Below, piece after piece: positions 20,394 through 27,824 of a DNA stretch of 64,000 nt (its first letter is position 1; the number at the start of each line of letters is the position of its first letter). Below the pieces are notes generated by a model, which was not told the DNA's origin, did no database searches, and saw only the letters and a program-made list of their open reading frames with translations. Origin of the DNA: Lactococcus garvieae (GTDB taxonomy: Bacteria; Bacillota; Bacilli; Lactobacillales; Streptococcaceae); contig NZ_CP065691.1 in NCBI RefSeq assembly GCF_016027715.1, forward strand, positions 1,769,954-1,833,953, written 5' to 3'. The translations under genes and the position numbers were made by a program.

Positions 20394-20509
20394 TTTGGTA
20401 TTCATTGCATAGGAGATACACCTGTTCCCATGTCGAACACAGAAGTTAAGTCCTATCACGCCGGAAGTAGTTGGGGGTTGCCCCCTGTGAGATAAGGTAA
20501 ATGCCAAGT
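20394..20509 (+). rRNA. rrf: 5S ribosomal RNA, solitary copy
   Basis: About 116 bases. The ends pair (TTGGTATT with AATGCCAA), and the internal GGAGATACACCTGTTCCCAT and CGAACACAGAAGTTAAG are the conserved 5S core. No 16S or 23S gene is present in the window. The 5S lies inside the tRNA operon between tRNA-Ile and tRNA-Asn, like the tail of a ribosomal operon (5S-tRNA-Asn) joined to a tRNA cluster. End positions are approximate. Confidence 0.92.
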
Positions 20510-20511
20510 AT

Positions 20512-20585
20512 TGCGGATTAGCTCAGTTGGTAGTAGCGCATGACTGTTAATCATGATGTCGTCAGTTCGAGTCTGACATCCGCAG
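20512..20585 (+). tRNA. tRNA-Asn(GTT)
   Basis: Acceptor TGCGGAT / ATCCGCA, anticodon stem CATGA / TCATG with loop CTGTTAA (anticodon GTT), and T arm GTCAGTTCGAGTCTGAC. It is the last gene of the operon and directly precedes the terminator. Confidence 0.95.
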
Positions 20586-20590
20586 TGTAG

Positions 20591-20615
20591 AGACAATCTA
20601 AGGATTGTCTTTTTT
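20591..20615 (+). terminator. Terminator of the tRNA/5S operon
   Basis: AGACAATC (20591-20598) and GATTGTCT (20603-20610) form an 8-bp stem with loop TAAG and a T6 tail. Confidence 0.9.
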
Positions 20616-20656
20616 AGTTTTATTATATAAAACGATGAAACCGCTAACTCTTTTAC

Positions 20657-20685
20657 TTGAAAAAGAGAGTAGAACATGTTAGTAT
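20657..20685 (+). promoter_or_regulatory. Promoter of the 6S-like RNA
   Basis: -35 TTGAAA (20657-20662), 17-bp spacer, -10 TAGTAT (20680-20685) with an upstream TG (20677-20678). The predicted start is near 20692. Confidence 0.6.
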
Positions 20686-20691
20686 AAGAAT

Positions 20692-20894
20692 ATAGAAAAG
20701 CACTGGAATGTGCGAGCATACTCAATTTTTTGACCGACTATATTTGTATTGCATAGGGGTTCAAGAGACATTCGATAGCGTTAAGACTCCGAATCGAGTA
20801 GGAGCAGCTGATTTGAAGCGAGAACACCCACCTGGCTTCGAGCGGGTTCAATACTAGAGTATGCACACGGCATTCAATCAGTGTTTTTTTTTGT
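20692..20894 (+). ncRNA. ssrS: 6S RNA candidate
   Basis: About 200 bases, the usual 6S size. The two ends form a long closing stem: CACTG, GAATG and GCATACTC (20701-20723) pair in order with GAGTATGC, CATTC and CAGTG (20857-20883), and the last arm runs into a T-tract that serves as terminator. Between them lies a rod-like interior including CACCTGGCTTCGAGCGGGTT, which resembles the conserved 3' strand next to the central bubble of 6S RNA. 6S RNA binds sigma-A RNA polymerase and mimics an open promoter (established). No open reading frame is present. The gene stands alone behind its own promoter. Confidence 0.7.
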
Positions 20895-20944
20895 GCTTTT
20901 ATATGAAGAGTGATATTTTTTTATTGAAGTAAAAGTATAAACCT

Positions 20945-20982
20945 AGCGAGAATATCGCTTTTTTCTTTTCTCAAGAAAAGAA
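20945..20982 (+). terminator. Two small hairpins after the 6S-like RNA
   Basis: AGCGA-GAATA-TCGCT followed by T6 (20945-20964) looks like a terminator. TTCTTTTCT-CA-AGAAAAGAA (20963-20982) is a second inverted repeat right behind it. The next 110 bases up to the regulator gene hold only a TATAAT at 21082-21087, its likely -10. Confidence 0.5.
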
Positions 20983-21107
20983 AGTTTACAGTAATGGTTT
21001 CTCAGATTGACAGCTCTTCTAACTGCAGTTATAACAGCACGCAAGAAATATTTGCTAGACATTTAATAATTTTTGATATATTATAATGTGGTAAGAAAGG
21101 AGTAAAC

Positions 21108-21728
21108 ATGGAGCTATCCACTGTTTTAGTAGAAGAACGTAAGAAAAAAGGCGTAACGCAACAAAGCGTTGCAGATGCTCTCTATATTTCTAGACAGTCT
21201 CTTTCGAACTGGGAAAACGGAAAGAATTTTCCAGATGTACCTATGCTTATCGAATTAAGCAACTATTACGATTTTTCACTCGATATTATTAAAGGAGATA
21301 CGCAATTTATGGAGCAAGTCAAAAAAGATTATGAATTAATCAATACCAAAAAGGCGAATAAAAAGTACTCAATAATACTGATTGTCCTAACTACTTTGAT
21401 TGTGCTTTTTTCAGTGGTATTAGTTCCTCTTGTCTCTCATAATATAACTTTACTAAATAGTGTTACAGTTGTTATTTCCCTCCTTTGTATCGCTCTCATG
21501 CACGTGGCTGTTGGTTTCACAAAAGTTGCTTACCAACATTATAAAGGACTACCAGACTCACCTCTGTGGGTTCCAAAGGCATTTGGTTATGGCGTGAGTA
21601 TAAATCCCTATAGTAAGTTTGGTAGAATATTGACACTTGCTCTTTTAGTCATTATTGACCTTTTGTTTATTGGGATGAGTATCGCTATTTTATTTTTGGG
21701 TTACTCTGCTACTTCATTTATGCATTAA
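21108..21728 (+). CDS. XRE-family regulator fused to a membrane domain
   Basis: A 206-residue protein. Residues 1-60 are a Cro/CI-type helix-turn-helix (GVTQQSVADALYISRQSLSNWENG). Three hydrophobic stretches follow at about 88-109, 114-136 and 172-199. Such HTH-plus-membrane proteins occur next to peptide toxin, bacteriocin or immunity genes in lactic acid bacteria (inference from family context). AAAGGAG precedes the ATG and TATAAT lies at 21082-21087. A small membrane gene follows 122 bases downstream on the same strand and may be its partner. Confidence 0.75.
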   Translation: MELSTVLVEERKKKGVTQQSVADALYISRQSLSNWENGKNFPDVPMLIELSNYYDFSLDIIKGDTQFMEQVKKDYELINTKKANKKYSIILIVLTTLIVLFSVVLVPLVSHNITLLNSVTVVISLLCIALMHVAVGFTKVAYQHYKGLPDSPLWVPKAFGYGVSINPYSKFGRILTLALLVIIDLLFIGMSIAILFLGYSATSFMH

Positions 21729-21850
21729 AAAAGTTTAATAGTAGCAAGTAAGAATATTATTATCTATTAAATAATGGGCTCAAAAAAGAGTGCACTTTAA
21801 AGCCTTGAGAAAGAAGTATTTTTATTATAAGAAACTGTTCGGAGGAACTC

Positions 21851-22207
21851 ATGTATAAATTATCTCTATTATTGGATCGTATTTATGCTAAATTTTTTAT
21901 TATTACAATTTCCTTGTCGTTATTGTTACTAGGATTGTCATTTTATTTATATCCTAAATTACCAAGTTATATTCCCACTCATATTTTTTTGAGGAGAGGC
22001 TTTGATAATTGGTGGCATAAAGAAGTTATATTCATATACCCTCTTATATTTCTAATATTGGGAATTACTTTCTCTAAAAGCAATATTGCTAAACAGTTTT
22101 CGCAAGGAAAGCCTTTGTTTTTTATTGAAAGCTTTGCTGTCGCTTTAACTATAATCGTTTTAATTTCTACTATATTTGCTTTTAATTTCTATTTCAACAT
22201 GAGATAA
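21851..22207 (+). CDS. Small membrane protein, DUF1648-like
   Basis: A 118-residue protein with three membrane segments (about 13-33, 58-76 and 92-113). The piece YPKLPSYIPTHIF between the first two resembles the DUF1648 signature found at the N-terminus of SdpI-type immunity proteins. The assignment is weak and the remaining SdpI helices are missing. CGGAGG lies seven bases before the ATG. It follows the XRE membrane regulator, so an immunity or stress role can be guessed but not shown. Confidence 0.55.
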   Translation: MYKLSLLLDRIYAKFFIITISLSLLLLGLSFYLYPKLPSYIPTHIFLRRGFDNWWHKEVIFIYPLIFLILGITFSKSNIAKQFSQGKPLFFIESFAVALTIIVLISTIFAFNFYFNMR

Positions 22208-22439
22208 AACTATCGAATATATTTAGTTTTTTTCCCTACAATTTGTCTTATATGGGCTAGTTTCTTTGAAGTTGTATATATTTAGGCTCCTCGTATCGTA
22301 GAAGCTTCAAATAAGGCTCTTAAAGCCTCCTGACGCCCTTTTATAAATAAAAGTGTTATCTTACCCTACTCCACAGATAGAGGGTTAGAATAAGCTTATA
22401 ATGCGCTTGTTAGTAATAAGTGAAGACATACAAAAATTC
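22208..22439. other. Gap with no recognisable gene
   Basis: AT-rich DNA between the DUF1648-like gene and the tRNA-Lys promoter. I see no open frame with a ribosome site and no strong hairpin. Confidence 0.5.
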
Positions 22440-22467
22440 TTGCTTTTTTTGCTGAAAGTGCTATACT
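22440..22467 (+). promoter_or_regulatory. tRNA-Lys promoter
   Basis: -35 TTGCTT (22440-22445), 16-bp spacer, -10 TATACT (22462-22467) with TGc directly before it. Confidence 0.75.
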
Positions 22468-22494
22468 AATAAAGTAAGTTATTACACGTGAATA

Positions 22495-22567
22495 GCCTCC
22501 TTAGCTCAGTTGGTAGAGCAGTAGACTCTTAATCTATGGGTCGCAGGTTCGAGCCCTGCAGGGGGCA
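22495..22567 (+). tRNA. tRNA-Lys(CTT), attachment site of the mobile element
   Basis: Acceptor GCCTCCT / AGGGGGC, anticodon stem GTAGA / TCTAT with loop CTCTTAA (anticodon CTT), and T arm GCAGGTTCGAGCCCTGC. Its 3' end is repeated at 28988-28999, and an integrase gene lies 0.6 kb away. This tRNA is a common insertion site for integrative elements in streptococci and lactococci. CCA is not encoded. The tRNA remains intact. Confidence 0.95.
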
Positions 22568-22568
22568 T
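22557..22568 (+). repeat. attL core repeat of the integrated element
   Basis: TGCAGGGGGCAT at the tRNA-Lys 3' end is repeated identically in the same orientation at 28988-28999, 6.4 kb away. Confidence 0.75.
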
Positions 22569-22572
22569 TGCT

Positions 22573-22625
22573 GAGGGATGATTCCCTCGTTTTAAATCAA
22601 ACCGTCTTTGGCGGTTTTTTTTTAT
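22573..22625 (+). terminator. Two hairpins ending the tRNA-Lys transcript
   Basis: GAGGGA-TGAT-TCCCTC (22573-22588) is followed by AAACCGTC-TTT-GGCGGTTT with a long T-run (about 22599-22623). They lie inside the element, just right of attL, so the element supplies the terminator for the tRNA. Confidence 0.75.
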
Positions 22626-22672
22626 TACATAATAAGTATATCACAATTTAATATTATGTCAACTAGTTTACA

Positions 22673-23182
22673 TCATTTTTTTAAATTTATGTATAAATCA
22701 TAATCAAATATACCGGCTGAACCTTTATTATGGCTGCCATCATGAAGCTTATCCTCGACCTCTGCATACCCTACAATTTTAGATAAGTCTGTTAAAGACT
22801 TTTCAATATTTTTTTTCAATTTTGCTAGCTCTGCAGAAATAACTTCATTTCTAACATATTCTTGAAAAGCACGATGATGTTCTGGAGGAGCAGATACACC
22901 CAACCAAGGCTCAACAGCAGAAGACTGTTCTATCCCAAACTCTTCTAAGTCAAAAAGTTCAAATTCTACTGCTGGGACATTCAGAATAGATGCTAGTTTA
23001 TCAATTGTTTGAGATTCTGGCTTAGTTTCCCCAGTAGTCCAACGATTGAACTGTTGGCGTTTAGTATCTTTACCTGTAATTTCGTTCAACATTTTCAAGG
23101 CTTCTGCTTGTGATAGTTCATTTTTCTTTAGCAATCTTGATAGTTGAAAACCAAAATATAAGTTTTCTAGTTTTTTATTCAT
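22673..23182 (-). CDS. XRE-like regulator of the mobile element
   Basis: A 169-residue protein with an N-terminal helix-turn-helix region (about 10-75), including LSQAEALKMLNEITG, RQQFNRWTTGETKPE and IDKLASILNV. The C-terminal part is charged and probably helical, with no family I recognise. It starts 11 bases after the integrase stop in the same direction, so the two are probably co-transcribed. It may control excision or transfer (inference). Confidence 0.65.
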   Translation of the reverse strand: MNKKLENLYFGFQLSRLLKKNELSQAEALKMLNEITGKDTKRQQFNRWTTGETKPESQTIDKLASILNVPAVEFELFDLEEFGIEQSSAVEPWLGVSAPPEHHRAFQEYVRNEVISAELAKLKKNIEKSLTDLSKIVGYAEVEDKLHDGSHNKGSAGIFDYDLYINLKK

Positions 23183-23193
23183 GCCTTATTATC

Positions 23194-24141
23194 TCAAATC
23201 TTTCTGATTTGTTCAAAGCCTTGTGTTTTGATTTCATCTAATAAACCTCCATACGTTTTTATTAATTGTTCATTTGATACATGCCCCGCGTATCGAGCTA
23301 CAACAGCCATTTCGACACCGTTAGCAAGTAAGACACTTAACTTTGTATGACGTGCGCCATAAAGACTTATTCTTGGCGTTATTTTTAATGTATCAAGCAC
23401 AGTCTTTAGACTTTTAGTTAATGTTGTATGAGTTGGGAGAGTATGCTTGTAGTTCCAGTGTACAAATACTAGGTTATTTGGGTTTGTCATATGATGATTT
23501 TTAAGCATTAATTCCTGCTTTTCTTTAATTTCGTGAAGTACTTCCAGAGTATCTGAATTTATAGGAAGAGTTCTTACTGAAAAAGAATTTTTGGGAGGAA
23601 CTTGTTTGAGCGTAATTGTACTCACTCTATTTTCAACATGAATTTCTTGTGATTGAAAATATACGTTATCCCAAGTCAATCCGAGTAATTCCCCAGGACG
23701 TAAACCAGTTTGAAAGAGGAGGTAGAGATAATAAGCAGAGATACTGTCAGTATAATTGAAGTGTCTTTTACAGTGATCTAGAACGAGTTCAAAATCATTT
23801 AAACTATGAAGATACTTTTCTTCGCGGAGTTTTTTAGGATTTTGAGCAAAGATTTCTAACCCTACAGTAAAATCTTGAATGTCAATTCCGTCAGCAATAC
23901 CAAATTGAACTACTTTTTTAATTGTTTGATGTATTCGTCTTGAGTAGTCTCTACCAGTACTCTTTCCAATTTCGTTAAACGCTCTTTGGTAGGTGCTTGG
24001 TTTAATTTCTTGGATATCTTGAGGGAAAGAAGTTTGAATTATTTTTCCGAACTTATGATATTTGCTTAGTGTAGCCTCACTTCGTGGGCTTGGGAAAATT
24101 TTTACTTCCAACCATTCTTGGTATAAATCAGATAATTTCAT
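23194..24141 (-). CDS. int: Tyrosine recombinase (integrase)
   Basis: A 315-residue site-specific recombinase. An N-terminal SAM-like core-binding region (about 1-110) is followed by a catalytic domain with the first arginine in LFQTGLRPGELLGLTW, the second in YGARHTKLS, the histidine in YAGHVSNEQ and the likely nucleophile in KTYGG. In the usual H-x-x-R box the histidine is replaced by tyrosine (Y-G-A-R). Length is short but complete compared with phage and ICE integrases (350-400). AAAGG precedes the ATG. Position beside tRNA-Lys and the repeat at 28988 support its role in integration there. Confidence 0.88.
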   Translation of the reverse strand: MKLSDLYQEWLEVKIFPSPRSEATLSKYHKFGKIIQTSFPQDIQEIKPSTYQRAFNEIGKSTGRDYSRRIHQTIKKVVQFGIADGIDIQDFTVGLEIFAQNPKKLREEKYLHSLNDFELVLDHCKRHFNYTDSISAYYLYLLFQTGLRPGELLGLTWDNVYFQSQEIHVENRVSTITLKQVPPKNSFSVRTLPINSDTLEVLHEIKEKQELMLKNHHMTNPNNLVFVHWNYKHTLPTHTTLTKSLKTVLDTLKITPRISLYGARHTKLSVLLANGVEMAVVARYAGHVSNEQLIKTYGGLLDEIKTQGFEQIRKI

Positions 24142-24288
24142 TAAATTAAATGCCTTTCTATTCTAAAAGTTTTGTCAAATAAACTCGTAATTTAATTACA
24201 AGAGACAGGTTGGAGTGTCTCTATACTTGATTCGAGCATTTGAAAATTGTTCATAATCTCTGCAAAAACTTTGGGGTGTAGCGATTTT

Positions 24289-25131
24289 TTAGAGCTCTTT
24301 TGCTTTAATTAAGCTATCCCTATTTTTTTGAATGATTTCCCCTGTTTCAGGGTCTATATATAACTTATAAATCGCTTTTTCTAGAATATTATTTCCAAAG
24401 TCATCTGTATCAACAACACCAAAATTAGGAATAAAATCAGAGTAATCACTATCTTCATCTTCAATGAACAGGATTTCGGGTTTTTTAAGTCCTCGACTTG
24501 GAAAATACCGTTTTTTACCGAACATCTCAGCTCCAGTCATTAATTCTTTAGAAATGTACTTTGTCATGTAAGAGCTTGTGCGTTCTTTATCTTCAATGAG
24601 CGTCACATCTGTAAAACCATAACGCCATTCTTTTAATTCCAATACCTGTCTATTATGTCTTATCAAGATTTCGCCTGTTTTGGGGTTAGTTGCCTCAGTC
24701 AAAGTAAAACTTCTATACTCGGGTTGCCCAATCACACCGTGGAAGTGTACTCTCCCGCTTTTATGAAATTCGGGAACAAAAATATAGTCAAATTTTCCTT
24801 TTGTTTTACGTTGGGCTCTACACCATTTGAGCAGTGTTTGCTTGGCTATTTCATAATCTAAGCTATCCCTTTTTTTAGGGTCTATAGTTAAAGTCACAAA
24901 ATACTTGAAATCATTAGCGAGTATGTAGTGTCTGATTTTGCGTTTTATAGAAAACATTTGTTTTTCAGTACGTTCTTGTTGTGCCTCATCAGAAATTACA
25001 GAATCAGCACTTCGTCCTCCTTTATGTCTTCCCTCTTGGCTACTTCTTAGCTGTGGCGAGTGGAATGTTGTAACTTCACGATAATTTCCGAAATCAGTTA
25101 TTTTCGTTGAGTATTTTTGAAATTTACGCAT
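24289..25131 (-). CDS. HUH-endonuclease replication initiator / relaxase
   Basis: A 280-residue rolling-circle-type initiator. Motif I is FVTLTID (78-84), motif II is the HUH pair in GRVHFHG (H129, H131), and motif III is YMTKY with candidate tyrosines Y188 and Y192. Such proteins nick one DNA strand and start replication; in streptococcal mobilizable elements related proteins act as relaxases (established for families; this member not tested). AGGAGG lies three bases before the ATG. The upstream 483-base gap with inverted repeats would be its origin. Filamentous phage replication proteins share the same fold. Confidence 0.8.
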   Translation of the reverse strand: MRKFQKYSTKITDFGNYREVTTFHSPQLRSSQEGRHKGGRSADSVISDEAQQERTEKQMFSIKRKIRHYILANDFKYFVTLTIDPKKRDSLDYEIAKQTLLKWCRAQRKTKGKFDYIFVPEFHKSGRVHFHGVIGQPEYRSFTLTEATNPKTGEILIRHNRQVLELKEWRYGFTDVTLIEDKERTSSYMTKYISKELMTGAEMFGKKRYFPSRGLKKPEILFIEDEDSDYSDFIPNFGVVDTDDFGNNILEKAIYKLYIDPETGEIIQKNRDSLIKAKEL

Positions 25132-25614
25132 ATACCTCCTAAACGGTTATTTTAAAAGGAATTATAAGTTTTTTAAAGTTACTTTAAAATTTAAAAGTGT
25201 CGTATCTTCGCCTTTTGACAAGATAGGCGAAGATATACATTGATAGAGTTATTTACATCTTCTATTGAGCGGTCAAAATGGAAGTTGTACAAATTTTTTC
25301 AACCACTTTATAGGAGATCAGATTGCTTGTTTCGAGTGCCGTAAGCGGCCCTCTACACAGCAATCCAAACCCCTTACCAGCAGTTTCAAAAATTCATACA
25401 TATCCTACTCAACCGCTCAATAGAAGACAGAAATATCTCTATCTTCCAAAAGAATGCCCTGCGGGGCAGATTGGGACACGGTAAGTAATGAGTAAAGATT
25501 TAAAATCATAATACGCTGTAAACCAAGTTGACGCTTTGCCTTAATATCGGCAGGCTCCTGCCTCTTACACCGTCAAGCGGTGCGGTTTAGTTGATTATGT
25601 TTACAGCCAAATAA
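25132..25614. other. Hairpin-rich gap, candidate oriT / double-strand origin
   Basis: No gene is visible in these 483 bases. They hold a perfect 11-bp hairpin, TATCTTCGCCT / AGGCGAAGATA (25203-25213 / 25225-25235), and a perfect 16-bp inverted repeat, TCTTCTATTGAGCGGT / ACCGCTCAATAGAAGA (25258-25273 / 25412-25427). Shorter hairpins are GCCC-TGCG-GGGC near 25456, GGCAG-GCTC-CTGCC (25549-25562) and CACCG-TCAAG-CGGTG (25568-25582). Lying between the coupling ATPase and the HUH protein, as oriT does in Tn916, it is the best place for the nick site. The nick itself cannot be placed by eye. Confidence 0.55.
25258..25427. repeat. 16-bp perfect inverted repeat with 138-bp centre
   Basis: Arms TCTTCTATTGAGCGGT (25258-25273) and ACCGCTCAATAGAAGA (25412-25427) are exact reverse complements. 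The region lies inside the presumed origin of the mobile element. Confidence 0.85.
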
Positions 25615-25815
25615 TTATGTTCTTGTTCGAGTATTTTTCCGCCGAAATGTGGAGCGGTACACCCAATTATCGGATACCGTTACAGAAAACATTCCATTAG
25701 ACAACTTTTCTGGAGTGTGGCAATATCCTTTTTTAATGTAATTGGTCAATAACTGAGAATCATCACTTATGATTTTTGTTATTTTATTTTCAGTATGAAT
25801 ACTAAGATTAGTCAT
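25615..25815 (-). CDS. Small protein of the mobile element
   Basis: A 66-residue protein with a basic tail (FRRKNTRTRT), of no family I recognise. AAGGGG is six bases before its ATG, and it overlaps the end of the coupling ATPase gene by eight bases, so it is very likely translated. Position between the ATPase and the presumed origin suggests an accessory of transfer or replication (inference). Confidence 0.6.
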   Translation of the reverse strand: MTNLSIHTENKITKIISDDSQLLTNYIKKGYCHTPEKLSNGMFSVTVSDNWVYRSTFRRKNTRTRT

Positions 25816-26572
25816 GCTTATCCCCTTTTAGTTTTTTTAATAGTCCAGTGTAATCATAGCCTTTGAGTATCATTTTAGGAGCTTCAAAGTAGGTTAATCC
25901 AGTTTGTGGAGTAACGGCATATCCTCGACCTACACCGCCTTTATAGGCCGTTCCAAGGTCTTTTTTATAATGACGTGTAGCAATATGAAAAAGTTCTTCC
26001 GATACCTCGGAACCGAGAACAATTCTTGTTTGGCATTGACTATTTATACTTTGAGGCAAGTCAGTGCTTAAAAGATATTGACTTGTTAGGCAGATAATAA
26101 ATCCAGCCATGCGTCCTTTAAGGGCAATTTGTTTCAGTAAATTTTCCATTTCTTGTTTTTGCTTTTTATCCCCTGCATGAAGTCCTGCAAGGACTTCGTC
26201 AAAGATAAGTATATGTGCTGGAAGATTTAGAGAGGAGAAGTTAGCCCCAAAATCAATGGTTCTGTTTTCATAATGTTCTGAGTAGGTAGACTCCATTTTA
26301 TTTACCATGAATTTTAGGAGGTCTATGATTTCTTCAGGAGTAGAAGCTACTTTGATTCCTGCTTTTTTTACAATAGCCCCAAAATCAGAATTTTTAGCAT
26401 CTACGAAGTATACTGTATGTCCTCTTTTTACTGCCATTGCTAGTAAATAAGCAGTCAGATAGGATTTACCTCCACCCGTCGGGGACAGCAGCAAGATGTG
26501 ACATGATTCGCTTGTCAGATTCCACTGAACATTATGATATAAAGGGATAGGAGTATAGTTATATTTCTTCAT
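25808..26572 (-). CDS. TcpA-like coupling ATPase (FtsK/SpoIIIE family), ATPase half
   Basis: A 254-residue soluble P-loop ATPase. Walker A is SPTGGGKSYL (K36) and VYFVDAKNSDFG follows. Walker B is HILIFDEVLAGL (about 118-129), and LKGRMAGFIICLTSQ resembles the sensor strand of TcpA/Orf21 of Tn916. The usual N-terminal membrane helices are missing here but are encoded by the overlapping upstream gene. Together they give about 430 residues, close to a single Tn916 Orf21. It would bring the nicked element DNA to a secretion channel. TTGGAG lies about ten bases before the ATG. Confidence 0.78.
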   Translation of the reverse strand: MKKYNYTPIPLYHNVQWNLTSESCHILLLSPTGGGKSYLTAYLLAMAVKRGHTVYFVDAKNSDFGAIVKKAGIKVASTPEEIIDLLKFMVNKMESTYSEHYENRTIDFGANFSSLNLPAHILIFDEVLAGLHAGDKKQKQEMENLLKQIALKGRMAGFIICLTSQYLLSTDLPQSINSQCQTRIVLGSEVSEELFHIATRHYKKDLGTAYKGGVGRGYAVTPQTGLTYFEAPKMILKGYDYTGLLKKLKGDKHD

Positions 26573-27089
26573 TTTCTAAAATCTCCAATCCATTTAATTG
26601 AGGAGGTTGTTTACCGAAGGTGTAAATACTCTTATAATCTTCTTCTGTAAAGCTGATTAAGGACATTCGTAAGTATTCGCTCAATTGTTTACCTAGCCTT
26701 GATTTATCTTCAATGAGCCCATCCGAATAAAGTTCAATACGAATTCGACTATCTTTTATTTGATAGCGCCATTCGACTGTGAAAATTGTATTTCCATATT
26801 CAATTTTTTTGACGAGTAATTGAGTAAACTTTTTAAGTTTCGCTCGTAATGCCAAAACTTCAATTGGACTACTCTTACTAAAAACATACAGGAACAGTAT
26901 TTCAAAGAAAATCAAAGATGAAAGAGCTGTAAGAACTATTTTGGACTGTATGGAAAGATGTAGACTGTATTTGTTTGTGAGCTGTAAGAAGACGAATGCA
27001 AGGACAGACACAAAACTACTAAGGATAAAAAGGTAGGCGTAGGCTTTGCTTGAATTCCTTTTACTGATTATTATTTTGAGTCTATTCAT
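26559..27089 (-). CDS. Membrane-anchor half of the split coupling protein
   Basis: A 176-residue protein with two membrane helices (about 15-38 and 45-70) and a cytoplasmic domain ending RIRIELYSDGLIEDKSRLGK, which resembles the region between the helices and the ATPase in Tn916 Orf21. ATG 27089 overlaps the previous gene's stop (ATGAATAG). An in-frame ATG at 27119 has no ribosome site. It ends 14 bases inside the ATPase gene, in another frame. Either a natural split or an old frameshift could explain this; each half looks well kept. Confidence 0.65.
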   Translation of the reverse strand: MNRLKIIISKRNSSKAYAYLFILSSFVSVLAFVFLQLTNKYSLHLSIQSKIVLTALSSLIFFEILFLYVFSKSSPIEVLALRAKLKKFTQLLVKKIEYGNTIFTVEWRYQIKDSRIRIELYSDGLIEDKSRLGKQLSEYLRMSLISFTEEDYKSIYTFGKQPPQLNGLEILENEEI

Positions 27090-27531
27090 GAGCTTTACCA
27101 GTATGTAATTTAACTTCATTGATAATGATTTTCAAACCACGGTATGCGCCATTTGAACCATTCCCGCTCCACATAGGAGCAAGGAGTGCCTCTTTTAAAG
27201 AAATTTCTTGTCCGATTAATTTGAGCGGGTCTAGGGTGAAGAGATATTCTTCATCGTTTTCAATTTCAATTGTGAATGCCAGTTTACGAATTTCTTTGTC
27301 AGTGATTCCCAAAGATTTTAAAGCTTGAACTTTTTGCGGATCTAAGGCAGAGAGCTTGATTTTATCAATTGTATTTGGAATAGGCTTAGAGTCTTTTTCG
27401 TCTGTCCGCTTTTCAGTAGCATGTGCAGAAATGATAACTGCACTTGCAGGGAGTGTGGCATTCGAAGATTTGATTCTAAGATTTTTAAGCGTCATATCTG
27501 TAAAAAGTGCTGTCTGATTTAAAGTTGTCAT
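27082..27531 (-). CDS. Unrecognised protein of the mobile element
   Basis: A 149-residue soluble protein with no family I can name. Its position just before the coupling protein is that of the small DUF961-type orf22/orf23 of Tn916, but I see no clear sequence match. The middle is KIKLSALDPQKVQALKSLGI and the end LKIIINEVKLHTGKAHE. It begins the run of overlapping genes that leads to the ATPase. Confidence 0.6.
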   Translation of the reverse strand: MTTLNQTALFTDMTLKNLRIKSSNATLPASAVIISAHATEKRTDEKDSKPIPNTIDKIKLSALDPQKVQALKSLGITDKEIRKLAFTIEIENDEEYLFTLDPLKLIGQEISLKEALLAPMWSGNGSNGAYRGLKIIINEVKLHTGKAHE

Positions 27532-27621
27532 ATGAGTGTACCTCTATTTTCTATTTGATGTGTCACTGAATTTTAATTCAGTAATACAAAAGTTATAATT
27601 AACGTTTTATGAGAAAATAGC

Positions 27622-27649
27622 AAAGCAGGTAATGTCCAATACCTGCTTT
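27622..27649. terminator. Hairpin upstream of the transfer genes
   Basis: AAAGCAGGT (27622-27630) pairs with ACCTGCTTT (27641-27649). It has a T-run on the plus strand and a weaker T-rich tail on the minus strand, so it may end the leftward lipoprotein transcript. Confidence 0.5.
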
Positions 27650-27663
27650 TATCTGCCTATATT

Positions 27664-27766
27664 TGATATAATAGAGGTAGACAAAAGGTAGTGTTTTAAC
27701 ACTAGCTTTAACTATTTTAAGTAGCACAAGGGACGGTCGCCAAACTATACCCAAGTGCTTTTTTTA
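27664..27766 (+). ncRNA. Candidate small RNA running opposite to all element genes
   Basis: Extended -10 TGATATAAT (27664-27672) predicts a start near 27679. About 88 bases later comes a terminator: AGCAC (27723-27727) and GGG pair with CCC and GTGCT (27755-27759), followed by T7. Inside are a hairpin TAGTGT-TTTA-ACACTA and an exposed GGGACGGTCGCCAAAC stretch. There is no open frame. The coordinates include the promoter. I do not recognise the RNA family. Confidence 0.5.
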
Positions 27767-27824
27767 TATTAAAAATATGAATGTAATAACCAGAGAATTG
27801 ATTATACTAGTATTTTTAGAGTTT

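Noticed and set aside
20394-20509. A full ribosomal operon near the 5S gene
   Set aside because: No 16S or 23S sequence occurs in the window; the neighbours are tRNAs on both sides.
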